Program-made: the position numbers and the translations under genes
Assembly: GCA_004298155.1 (NCBI GenBank)
Contig: SCRD01000011.1
Span: 1 to 64,000, forward strand
Origin: Acidobacteriota bacterium
GTDB lineage: Bacteria; Acidobacteriota; Terriglobia; UBA7540
Direction of reading: 5' to 3'
Length of the DNA stretch: 64,000 bases
In this document: one piece after another, positions 43,900-51,977 of the stretch
Layout: every line of letters starts with the position of its first letter
How positions within the stretch are numbered: the first letter of the stretch is position 1
The notes under the pieces: model-generated
The model's input: the letters and a program-made list of their open reading frames with translations, nothing else
What the model was told of the DNA's origin: nothing
The model's database searches: none

Positions 43900-44262
43900 A
43901 TCTCACTCCGGACACGAAGCGTTACGTCTGAATGGAGCATTCCGATTGCCAATTCTCGTGCTACCGGTTGTTGCTTATGAGTGACAGGTATGCCACAGGT
44001 TGACATCCGGACGAAGGGCCGTTCGCCGGGCGCAAAGTATTGCATGGTTTAAGCTGTGAAGATCCATCTACACCGCTTAACGGGGCCTCTATCGCTGCGA
44101 TGAGCCGGGTCCATCCTGCAGGATCAGGGCGACACTGGCTAAGTATTCTCTAGCCTGGCGTTTCATCATCTTACTCCGTTGCAGCCCGGCGGAAGAGGCG
44201 GTTGCGGAAGGAGAATGTCTTGTGGCAGATTTTCAAACGGCCATGATCTGGGCAAGATCTCT
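43900..44262. other. Intergenic, no clear gene
   Basis: 363 bases between the small ORF and the DUF547 gene. The - strand has a 26-codon frame (44089-44169) with GGAGTAAG before its ATG, which I do not regard as proven. Nothing else was found. Confidence 0.4.
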
Positions 44263-45369
44263 TCAGGCCTTACCATCGAGCCGCGCTTTGGCCCGGATCT
44301 TCCGGACGGTTGAATACACCCCGAAGCCGATTATTGCAAAAATGAAGGCATAAACCCATGCGGGAATGTTGCGTCCCACGACAAGCAGGTAGAGATATGC
44401 AGAGATGAAAAAGAATGAAGCCGCCAGCACAGGCAAAACGATTGATTTCCTTCGCCGCATGTTTCTGATGATCCAGCCGATACAGAGAGTAAAGAACGGA
44501 ATGGCACCCACGTAGATCCCGCCAAAAATGGCAGGATTGACGTTGTATTTCCGCCCGAGGTTTGCGGACCAGCTGAGGATCCAGTTCTTAAGCCAGCTTA
44601 CGCCCAATTGGAATGACGAGTAGCCCAATCCCCGCCCATATTGATCATTCAATCCCCAATGGTAGTTTGCAAAACGGATGGTGAATTTGCCGTCTCTCAG
44701 CTTTTCGATTGCCGCTGGCGGACCGAACCTGAGCAGGAACCCACGAAGCCCGCCCGGGTACGCATCGAAGTCCTTTGAATACCATTTGAAGATCGGGCTC
44801 ACCGTTACCAGATGCCTTTCCGGATAAAATTTATTAAGCGCGGAATTGGCCAGCCACTCTCGGACGTTGGCGTCCAGTTGTTCGTCCAGCCTGGCGGCTA
44901 CGTAAGCTCCGCTTCTGAGCGGAGGACAACTGCGCGCGGCGCATACCAGAGCGGCATGGATTCTGGGATCTTTCATCTCTCGAAGGCGAGATTCGATTTC
45001 ATCCAGCGAGACTGATTCTCCGCCCAGCAGGAAGCGACGCGCCTTGAAAGGCGTTTGAGTGTCCCAGATGCTTTGCACCGGGTAATTTTCGATAATCCAC
45101 TCCATCGTCATGGAGTTGTACGCGTTGATCAGGAGGGCCTTTATTTCATCCGGTGACGATTCCTGCGATCCCTGGTGGCCCAGGTCCCCAACGAATTCCC
45201 GGAGCTTCTTCCAGTCCTGCTGTTTCAACTTTGAATAATCCACCAGATGCTGCTGGTTCACGTATTGACGCAGGATTTCGTTCCATGGAGCCGTATCAAC
45301 TTTGGGCAGCATGGTGGTACCGACCGGTTGCAGAAGGAAAAGCGCGAGAATGACGGGTGCCATGGTCAC
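44263..45369 (-). CDS. DUF547 protein with C-terminal membrane region
   Basis: A 368-residue protein with an N-terminal signal segment, a DUF547 domain and membrane helices at the end. The DUF547 core is visible as WNEILRQYVNQQHLVDYSKLK, LLINAYNSMTMEWIIENYP, HAALVCAARSCPPLRSGAY and the FKWYSKDF motif (residues about 25-210). Hydrophobic stretches follow at about 278-300, 313-333 and 337-354, so the domain probably faces the periplasm on a membrane tail. DUF547 domains resemble cysteine hydrolases; His and Cys in the AARSCPPLRSG motif fit such a role but no activity is shown. Start is GTG 45369 or ATG 45363. Confidence 0.8.
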   Translation of the reverse strand: MTMAPVILALFLLQPVGTTMLPKVDTAPWNEILRQYVNQQHLVDYSKLKQQDWKKLREFVGDLGHQGSQESSPDEIKALLINAYNSMTMEWIIENYPVQSIWDTQTPFKARRFLLGGESVSLDEIESRLREMKDPRIHAALVCAARSCPPLRSGAYVAARLDEQLDANVREWLANSALNKFYPERHLVTVSPIFKWYSKDFDAYPGGLRGFLLRFGPPAAIEKLRDGKFTIRFANYHWGLNDQYGRGLGYSSFQLGVSWLKNWILSWSANLGRKYNVNPAIFGGIYVGAIPFFTLCIGWIIRNMRRRKSIVLPVLAASFFFISAYLYLLVVGRNIPAWVYAFIFAIIGFGVYSTVRKIRAKARLDGKA

Positions 45370-45705
45370 GGAAAAATGTACCTGTTCTTTCCCAAGTTTA
45401 AATATTGCACGAAGACAAGCGATAGACCTGCCCTGGCGCCTCCTCCCTCGTTCTATTGATGAACGACTTCAGGTTCCGTTACACCAAAAATATGCTTTAG
45501 TGTCCTGAGGTGATTTTTGGAACATCGTGGCCGGATTCTCGCTTGAGGAAACAAATTGGGAGATGTTAACAAAGCGCGCGGAACTCCCCTGCTGCAGGGC
45601 GGAACTATCGCATCTAACGAGTAACATCCTGACCGTGCCGGTGACAAAAGCGCCCCATCTTCTTTGGTCTCTGCAACACGACCTGGAGGAAAGCGTTCAT
45701 TCCAG
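45370..45705. other. Intergenic, promoter side of the DUF547 gene
   Basis: 336 bases between the - strand DUF547 gene and the end of the - strand esterase. No gene is supported; frames there are shadows. No clear promoter hexamers were found near 45400, and the stretch is AT-richer than the neighbouring genes. Confidence 0.4.
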
Positions 45706-47433
45706 CTATTTGTAGTGCCACTGTTTTAGATTTGCGTCGGCGGGTGCGCTGGTGGCGATGTGATCGGCCATAATACGGACCATGTTCTCCTGGGTCGTTG
45801 ACTGCCAGCCATGGCCTTTTTCGGGCCGCCCGTACTCAAACTTCCCGTCGTAGTAAGGATGGGCGGTGCTCTCCAAAAACTTTTCCAGGTCATAACATGC
45901 CAGGTTCAAATAGTAGTTATCCATATCGCCGACATCGATGTGGATTTTGCCCACCAGGCTGGGGCCGACTTTCGCCCAGTTCCGCCGCAAATATTCCGTG
46001 AGATCGTAGCCGTGTTCGCGCATGTAGTCGGCCACACTATGGTCAATTTTGCCCGTATGCTTGTCCCAAAGCGGTTTGGGATAGCCGTCTGTGCCGACGG
46101 GTCCATACACCGCTTCCCATGCTTCGAGCTGTTGTCCTGAGCGGCCACGGCTGCCCAGTACATCCTCGAGTTGGCTTTCCTGCTGCACTGTCGTGGTTAC
46201 CTGCCCGTCGGTCTCGCGGCTTAAGGGCCTGACCGCCCGCAGCCACAGGCGTCCCGGCGCGAAAAAGGCGCTGTCGTCACTGTAGATGTTGATAAGTTGA
46301 TCGTGCGTGAAGTCCACCGGGTCGGGATAGAGCGTCCAGGTACCGCCGAAAAAATCCGGATGAAACACTTGCAGCGCCAGTGATTCCCAACCGCCGGTCG
46401 ATCCGCCCGTGAGTACGCGCGCATAGGGCTTGCGGATGACGCGAAAATGCGTTTCGACATAGGGGATCAGTTCCGTCATCAGGGCGTCGCCGTATGGCCC
46501 GTTGTTGGCGGAGTTCACGGCGTAAGAGTCGTCAAAGTAAGGTGTAGGATGCTGAAAAGTGACGGCTATCATTCGCGGGAAATCGTCGGAGTTCCAGGCC
46601 GTATAAAACTGATAGCCAGTCTCAATATTGTAAGAATGGAGGATCTTCTGCACGCGGCCGGACACATCTTCATCCGCGGCGGAGAACCTGAACGGTGGCC
46701 CAAGGCCGAAGTGTCCCTGCTCGTAAACCGCTGGATAATAGCTTTCCGGATGAGAGTCGTAGCCCCTGGGCAGGAGTACCACCGCGCCCAGGTAGATGGG
46801 GCGGCCCCAGAACTTGCTGAGCAGTTTGCTCTGGATCTTGACGTGCTTTACCCAGGCCGTGTCTTCTGGGACCTTCACCGGCGGGATTACCTGTGTCAGG
46901 CTGAGCCTGACAACAAATCCTGCGCTGGGATCCAGATGGACGCGCTCAACCTTGCTGTAAATGTTGCCGGGTGAGCTGTTGAACTGCTGTCCCTCCCACT
47001 CGTCCATGTGGGCCCAGATGGCGTGGCCGTCGGAACGATGAAACTCGGTATAGATATTCACCAGAGCCTGCACGTAGTAGTCACCCGCCGGTACCTCTTT
47101 CAAGCTGTGTGTCGGGAAGCCGAGCGTGTTGCCGTCGATGACGGTCGTCTGCCCGGGTTTGAGCCTGCTAACGTCAACGCCAAAAAAAGGCGGGTGATTT
47201 CCCCATGACCCAACCTGAAGCCGCGGCTCAGGGTCCTGGTCATCCGAAAGCATCACGTAAACACGCCCGGTGATGGGCTTGCTATGGACCGAGGCAGGAA
47301 AGGAAATCTCAAACTTCAACCCGGGTGTCGCAGCTCTTACATCGGTGCAGGCAGCGAGGCATGAAATGAGCATGGCGAGCAGTATCAGGGCGGGCGTCCA
47401 GCGCAAACCCCGGCTTTCAGTTATACGATTCAT
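45706..47433 (-). CDS. Secreted putative esterase (alpha/beta hydrolase, EstD/Fes-like)
   Basis: A 575-residue exported protein. The N-terminus has a charged start and a hydrophobic stretch (residues 13-34) typical of a signal peptide. A beta-rich domain comes first (about 35-200), then a putative-esterase fold (PF00756 type) with the nucleophile Ser in LTGGSTGGWESLALQ (GxSxG) and a later His in the KGHGWQS segment near residue 545. Similar proteins are annotated as esterases in Acidobacteriota and planctomycetes. The substrate is unknown; carbohydrate or polyester esters are possible. Confidence 0.72.
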   Translation of the reverse strand: MNRITESRGLRWTPALILLAMLISCLAACTDVRAATPGLKFEISFPASVHSKPITGRVYVMLSDDQDPEPRLQVGSWGNHPPFFGVDVSRLKPGQTTVIDGNTLGFPTHSLKEVPAGDYYVQALVNIYTEFHRSDGHAIWAHMDEWEGQQFNSSPGNIYSKVERVHLDPSAGFVVRLSLTQVIPPVKVPEDTAWVKHVKIQSKLLSKFWGRPIYLGAVVLLPRGYDSHPESYYPAVYEQGHFGLGPPFRFSAADEDVSGRVQKILHSYNIETGYQFYTAWNSDDFPRMIAVTFQHPTPYFDDSYAVNSANNGPYGDALMTELIPYVETHFRVIRKPYARVLTGGSTGGWESLALQVFHPDFFGGTWTLYPDPVDFTHDQLINIYSDDSAFFAPGRLWLRAVRPLSRETDGQVTTTVQQESQLEDVLGSRGRSGQQLEAWEAVYGPVGTDGYPKPLWDKHTGKIDHSVADYMREHGYDLTEYLRRNWAKVGPSLVGKIHIDVGDMDNYYLNLACYDLEKFLESTAHPYYDGKFEYGRPEKGHGWQSTTQENMVRIMADHIATSAPADANLKQWHYK

Positions 47434-47585
47434 TGATTCTCCTTAGCGTCACCAGCCCGTTTTCCTCAGTTGGCCGCCCCCAGTTTAACTTAGCGGCGCC
47501 AGTCTTTAATCCTTTTTCGCTTGATGTCCCCTCCGATACTCTTTACCAGAGCACCGGTGATGAAGTTGACGGATCTTTTGCAGGG

Positions 47586-48353
47586 CTAATTGTTTCCGGC
47601 GGACTTGGGGCCCCACGTCCAGTAGAGGCCCATGTAAGCATAGTTCTCGGGTTGACCTGCAACGCTGTGGCCGTATGCAAACAGCAGTTGAAAGCCCGGA
47701 TTCCTGAAGTAATAGTACCCTCCAAAATCGACCATGGTGGCAGCTCGCGGGCTGGGCGTGCCGATTCCTTCGGGACCGTGATAAAAGACTTCTCCCCCTA
47801 GCGTCCACTTCTTGCCAAAGTCTCTTTGAAGCAACCAGCCGCTAAACGGATAATCCCGCGCGCCTGCAGCATGGTTGATCACCACGCCACCTCCTCCATA
47901 TGTCGTCCACGGGTCGAAGCTCTTCTGGATCCAGATCGGAATCCGCCCCCATAACTGGCCCACGCCCAAACCACGATTGGAATTTCCGGAAGGTATTTCA
48001 AGCATCGAAAAAGTACCGATCATCGGCCGGTGGCTGGTTTCCTGGATAAAGCGGTATTTGATACCGGTCTCGATGTCTCCCATGCCAAACGCTGCTGGTG
48101 CATCCGACGGGAAGGCTGCGGCAGCGGGCACAATCAGATGAAGCTGCACGTTGGGCACGGCTCCCCAGTTGAGTTCCACGGCTGGTCCGAGGGCGTCAGT
48201 CTCAAGCTGCGTAGACCCGGCTGAAGAGAAAGTATAAAACTCGAAGTGCCTGTATGGGACAGGTTCCGGGTCGTCGGTCTGGAAGGGAGGTCCGGCAAGC
48301 AATGCCCTGGGGAAAACCGCCAGTATGAGCGAAAGCAGAAGACAAAATCTCAT
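47586..48353 (-). CDS. Outer-membrane beta-barrel protein, MetA-pathway-of-phenol-degradation type
   Basis: A 255-residue exported protein with a signal peptide (cut near ALAGPPFQTDD) and alternating hydrophobic strands rich in Tyr, Trp, Gly and aromatic ends, typical of an outer-membrane barrel. The opening FQTDDPEPVPYRHFEFY and the later GDIETGIKYRF are features of a family annotated as putative MetA-pathway protein; a transport role in the outer membrane is suggested. It follows the cytochrome c on the - strand after 355 bases. A short frame ends in an ATGA overlap with its start (MAKHSV...NKES, 18 codons), a possible leader ORF. Confidence 0.7.
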   Translation of the reverse strand: MRFCLLLSLILAVFPRALLAGPPFQTDDPEPVPYRHFEFYTFSSAGSTQLETDALGPAVELNWGAVPNVQLHLIVPAAAAFPSDAPAAFGMGDIETGIKYRFIQETSHRPMIGTFSMLEIPSGNSNRGLGVGQLWGRIPIWIQKSFDPWTTYGGGGVVINHAAGARDYPFSGWLLQRDFGKKWTLGGEVFYHGPEGIGTPSPRAATMVDFGGYYYFRNPGFQLLFAYGHSVAGQPENYAYMGLYWTWGPKSAGNN

Positions 48354-48708
48354 GATTCCTTATTGGAAAGCTCTCCGAAAGGTCCCTTAACGCTGTGTTT
48401 AGCCATTTTCAATTCTTTGGAGCCTGCCGGATTGGCCGGTAAAACCAGAAAGCTGGGCGCGTTGCTTTGAAAATTCGGTTGACTGGCAAGCCTTCCCCTG
48501 GGACTGGTTGGGCGATTCAAGCGCTATCCGTTCAGCAACTGGCGCATTGCCCTCCCGAAGAGGCAGGCAAGCGGAGGTTGAGAGATAAAAGTTTTGAACC
48601 CCGGGTACGATTCTACCTGCACTCGATGCATGCGTTCTAGTGATTCTTGAAATCCGATGTCGATATTCAGGCGGCGATTATGTTTCCGCAATTTAGACAA
48701 GGCACCGT
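48354..48708. other. Intergenic region before the barrel protein gene
   Basis: 355 bases that separate the cytochrome c gene from the barrel gene on the - strand. Near the end, AAGGAATC lies just before the barrel ATG and could be its Shine-Dalgarno. The only frame of note is the 18-codon leader ORF described with the barrel gene. No repeat or RNA was recognised. Confidence 0.4.
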
Positions 48709-49305
48709 TCACCGGTGGTCTGCGGCTGCGCGCTGACCTGTGCCGGTTGCAGGGGCGCCTGAGTGACCTTGTTCGGTCTTGCCTTCCAGCGTAGCTATCA
48801 CGGCGGGCGGCAAATTTCTGGCATTTCCCAGAAACTGGGTCACCTGCCTGATTTGCTGTTCGGTGAGGGATTCCTTGAAACCCGGCATCCCTGTCAGGCG
48901 GACGCCGTTTGTTACCTTCCAGTAGGCCTTGGGGTCTGCCGGGCGGTAAGGCTGTTTTTCATCGTACGTCGCGGGCCGGTCGGGCCGGAAAAATTGAGGC
49001 GGATGAGGATACATTCCTCTTGATATGGCCGTCTGCTGCGCATTCGGAAGGCCATGGCAGATTGCGCAGTTTTCGCGATACAGATTTGCGCCACCTTTCA
49101 GATCGACCTCGGTCGGCGGTGCAGTGTCAGCTTTGGGGACCTCGTGTGACAGGCTTGAGCGGATTGCAAGCTTTGCAAAGAAGCGCTCAAAGGGAAGCGG
49201 TGAGTCGGATGTCGAGACTGGAGCGTAACCGGAACGCAAATAGAAATAGAAGACTGCCGGAACCAGGAGGATTCCTGCTAAGAACACCAACACGTATTTT
49301 CTCAT
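48709..49305 (-). CDS. Membrane-anchored class I cytochrome c
   Basis: A 198-residue protein with an N-terminal hydrophobic anchor (residues 5-23) and one haem c motif in YRENCAICHGLPNAQ (Cys-Ala-Ile-Cys-His). The distal Met ligand is likely the Met of VRLTGMPGFKESL. This is the small electron-transfer fold found in the periplasm. Upstream of it no redox partner gene is seen; downstream are the barrel and esterase genes on the same strand. Function is inferred as electron carrier only. The C-terminus is Ala/Gly/Pro-rich and probably disordered. Confidence 0.85.
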   Translation of the reverse strand: MRKYVLVFLAGILLVPAVFYFYLRSGYAPVSTSDSPLPFERFFAKLAIRSSLSHEVPKADTAPPTEVDLKGGANLYRENCAICHGLPNAQQTAISRGMYPHPPQFFRPDRPATYDEKQPYRPADPKAYWKVTNGVRLTGMPGFKESLTEQQIRQVTQFLGNARNLPPAVIATLEGKTEQGHSGAPATGTGQRAAADHR

Positions 49306-49432
49306 CTTGAAACTTGTCCCTCTCCGATCTTAGCAGCCGGCACATGACGGATGCGCTCGACACATTCCAACCAGAGGCCGGGTATTTCAGGCCTTTGGGC
49401 GCCTCCCTTCGGCCCCGACCCGGCTCGAGTAT

Positions 49433-49912
49433 TCAGCGTCCCTCCATGATGACGTCGTAACGGGCCTTGCAGTTGACGCCCGGCCAGTAGTTGACAGTTT
49501 TGCTCAGGCCTTTGGGGTTGACAACAAATGAGAGCGGGGGATTGTGGACTTTGTCAGGCAGACCCACAAAACGCGCTTTGCCCTCATTATTGGTCCCGAC
49601 ATTCAATTCCATTTTCTTCACGCCCATGAAGCCGTAGGCAATCTTCACCGAAATCTCGGCGTTGTAAAGCGGCTGATTGCTGCTCTGGCTGACTGTGAAA
49701 TCTACCGTGCAGGGACCCAGGTTCGCGTTAACCTGCGGAACGGGGACAGGCTGCTGCGAGGCGTACACCCCCGCCGCAAACAGCAGACTGAGTGACAGCA
49801 CCAGGATGGTATGTCGCACCGGTCGATTACTTCTGATTGAGTCCAACGTCATAGCTTGGGGCCTCGCTTGAGAATTGCCTTGAGCCATCAGGCACCTGAC
49901 TTTGAGATTCAC
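49433..49912 (-). CDS. Exported carboxypeptidase-regulatory-like (Ig-fold) protein
   Basis: A 159-residue protein with a signal or anchor segment (HTILVLSLSLLFAAGVYA) followed by a beta-rich domain: CTVDFTVSQSSNQPLYNAEISVKIAYG, then LNVGTNNEGKARFVGLPDKV. The pattern, with a plug for short strands and G-K-A-R-F-V-G-L, is that of transthyretin/CarboxypepD-regulatory-like repeats. No enzyme motif. Start is GTG 49912, six bases after AGGAGG. It faces the cupin gene across 95 bases. What it binds is unknown. Confidence 0.55.
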   Translation of the reverse strand: MNLKVRCLMAQGNSQARPQAMTLDSIRSNRPVRHTILVLSLSLLFAAGVYASQQPVPVPQVNANLGPCTVDFTVSQSSNQPLYNAEISVKIAYGFMGVKKMELNVGTNNEGKARFVGLPDKVHNPPLSFVVNPKGLSKTVNYWPGVNCKARYDVIMEGR

Positions 49913-50007
49913 TTCATTCCTCCTGAGTTGCCGCACGATAATTATCGGCGTGTTCACCTGCGAGACTGACAGTCCGTTATAATAGACCGTCTGGGAGATG
50001 TTTGACC

Positions 50008-50322
50008 ATGCCTGAGCTTGAGGTTCGCCGATGGCCGCAGGACCAGCTTCTGGGACGCCAACGTATTGTTAAAGTTTGGGCGCGTGATGGATTCAGTTGT
50101 GATCTTTGGGTTGATCCTCCCGGGCAACAATGGCTCGACTTTGTGCACGCCACCGACGAGCGCGTAATAGTAAAAGAGGGAACCCTGGAGTTTGAAGTTG
50201 AAGGCGCGCGCGCCATGCTGGGGCCTGGCGACGAGGTCCTTATTCCCGCCGGCAGCCGCCACAGCGTTTGGAACCGCGGCTCGACCACTGCTCGCTGGTT
50301 TTATGGCTACAAGCACCGCTGA
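50008..50322 (+). CDS. Cupin-domain protein
   Basis: A 104-residue single-domain protein with the cupin pattern: FVHATDERVIVKEGTLEFEVEG and the GPGDEVLIPAGSRHSVWNRG motif, with a late HSVW His. Metal-binding residues are partly kept. Single cupins may be enzymes or small-molecule sensors; no role can be set. ATG 50008 is preceded by GGGAGA at 9-base spacing; TTG 50002 is the only nearby alternative. It lies just upstream of the alpha/beta hydrolase on the same strand. Confidence 0.8.
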   Translation: MPELEVRRWPQDQLLGRQRIVKVWARDGFSCDLWVDPPGQQWLDFVHATDERVIVKEGTLEFEVEGARAMLGPGDEVLIPAGSRHSVWNRGSTTARWFYGYKHR

Positions 50323-50421
50323 AGCTTACCAGTCGAAAGATATGCGAGTAGGGCAAGGGCTTACGGTCTTCGGTTCCCATTCTCCCGACATAGTAAAATT
50401 CCATCCGGACTGGATGAACAT

Positions 50422-51720
50422 TTGTCTCCTCAACCCGATTTCATCAGCAGCAAGCCAGTAGCAGCAGGACTCCAAGCACTCAGAACGGTTTCAATTGCCG
50501 TGCTGGTTATAATTCTGCTCATCCTGGTATTCATCGGTTTATTTGGGGCCATGGTGCATTTTGGCGATCATCGGGAGGTGGTCCTGCCCAAGCCATCAGG
50601 CCCCTACACGGTTGGCCGCACGCTTTTTGACTGGATTGACCTGAAGCGCAATGATCCCTATTCGGTAGCTATTGGAAAGCACCGGGAACTGATGGTGTGG
50701 CTGTGGTACCCCGCCGCCGCGTTGCAGCAATCAAGACCGGCTGAGTATATCCCGTCGGCCTGGGCTTCTGCGCTCCCCTGGCGGCCTGTGACCATCCCAA
50801 GCCGTGTCCGGGTCCACGCGATCTCCGACGCGCCCGTTGCATCAACGCGGCCCTTTCCCGTCCTGATTTTTTCTACAGGCTATGGCAATCTTCCCAGCGA
50901 TTACAGTTCTTTGATTGAAGATATCGTAAGCCATGGCTACGTCGTCCTGGGGATTACCAACACTTATAGCGCGCCGGTCGTCCGCTTTCCGGACGGCCGC
51001 ATAGCCAGCCATCTTGCTGAAGCATCGTTCCCGCACGGGCCTGAGCAGGCAATACGATCGGCCGGCGATCAAATGGTGAAAGTATGGGCAGCAGACATGC
51101 AGTTTGCAATTGACAGCCTGGCACAAATGAATTCAGATTCAAAGAACCGCTTCTACGGTAGGTTCGACCTTGCGAGACTCGGACTGTTCGGACAATCGTT
51201 CGGTGGCGCCGCGGCAGCAGAGGCGTGCTCGGCGGACCCCCGCTGCAAAGCTGCTGTTGACATTGACGGAAACCTGTTCGGGGACGTCCGGAAAAAACAG
51301 ATCAAAGAGCACTTCCTGTTTATCTTGAGCGATTGGACCCTGCGTCCTCCCTGGCTGCAGAGGACCCTGGCAAGCGCCTCAGTGAAAAGTTTTCAGCAGC
51401 GGCAGGCTGAGTTGGGGCAGGAAATCCAAGACGTCTGCAAGGAATCTGAGCACTGCTGGAAAGCGCATATTCCTGGCACGCGCAACTTTAACTTTACGGA
51501 CCTCGCAGTTCTCTACAGCCCGGGAATGAGGATGATGGGCTACCTTGGGCCGGTTGACGGAGCCAGGGGCCTCGCCGACACCGCGTCATGCGTGCGGATT
51601 TTTTTTGACAAAGTGCTGGACGTGCCATTTGCAAACCCGGCGCCTAAAAACATCGAGCACGGTTGCAGCTATCAACCCCTTGGCAGGTCTCCGGCGAATT
51701 TACAGGCGTCAGCGCACTGA
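50422..51720 (+). CDS. PAF-acetylhydrolase-like alpha/beta hydrolase, catalytic His possibly lost
   Basis: A 432-residue protein with an N-terminal membrane helix (about 25-45) and an alpha/beta hydrolase domain. It resembles the platelet-activating-factor acetylhydrolase family: PVLIFSTGYGNLPSDYSSL (oxyanion part), GLFGQSFGGAAA with nucleophile Ser259, and DIDGNLF with the Asp (280 or 282). The third triad element is in doubt: the segment usually GT-x-H-x-x-F-(T/S)-D reads GTRNFNFTD, giving Asn355 in place of His. The start is uncertain (TTG 50422). Confidence 0.72.
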   Translation: MSPQPDFISSKPVAAGLQALRTVSIAVLVIILLILVFIGLFGAMVHFGDHREVVLPKPSGPYTVGRTLFDWIDLKRNDPYSVAIGKHRELMVWLWYPAAALQQSRPAEYIPSAWASALPWRPVTIPSRVRVHAISDAPVASTRPFPVLIFSTGYGNLPSDYSSLIEDIVSHGYVVLGITNTYSAPVVRFPDGRIASHLAEASFPHGPEQAIRSAGDQMVKVWAADMQFAIDSLAQMNSDSKNRFYGRFDLARLGLFGQSFGGAAAAEACSADPRCKAAVDIDGNLFGDVRKKQIKEHFLFILSDWTLRPPWLQRTLASASVKSFQQRQAELGQEIQDVCKESEHCWKAHIPGTRNFNFTDLAVLYSPGMRMMGYLGPVDGARGLADTASCVRIFFDKVLDVPFANPAPKNIEHGCSYQPLGRSPANLQASAH

Positions 51721-51977
51721 CGAGACCGCCGGTGTAATTTCCATTCGCATTTCTGCCTGGCACGCGTCCTCCATTTAGATTCGATATTGCTCGCAAGGTT
51801 CCGGCGGCGCCACAACCGAAGGTCGTCGTTTCAGTTGGCAGGCTGCCCGCTGGGGCCTCAGTGCGTGTTCCCATCTTGCGAGGTTATCTTTCAGATCATC
51901 CATGTCTGAGATATGATTCACGCGGCGAAAGAAAGATCTGGTTGCTTCTCACCGGTAATGGAAGCCGAGGAGGGGAG

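Noticed and set aside
43618-43980. 120-codon + strand frame after serA
   Set aside because: It has low-complexity, no family match, no ribosome-binding site, and is antisense to the better-supported 47-codon gene.
44089-44169. 26-codon - strand frame behind GGAGTAAG
   Set aside because: Too short, no recognisable sequence, and only the Shine-Dalgarno-like match speaks for it; kept out of the gene list.
48524-48712. 62-codon - strand frame overlapping the cytochrome c end
   Set aside because: It has no ribosome-binding site and no recognisable sequence; the leading codons overlap the cytochrome gene.
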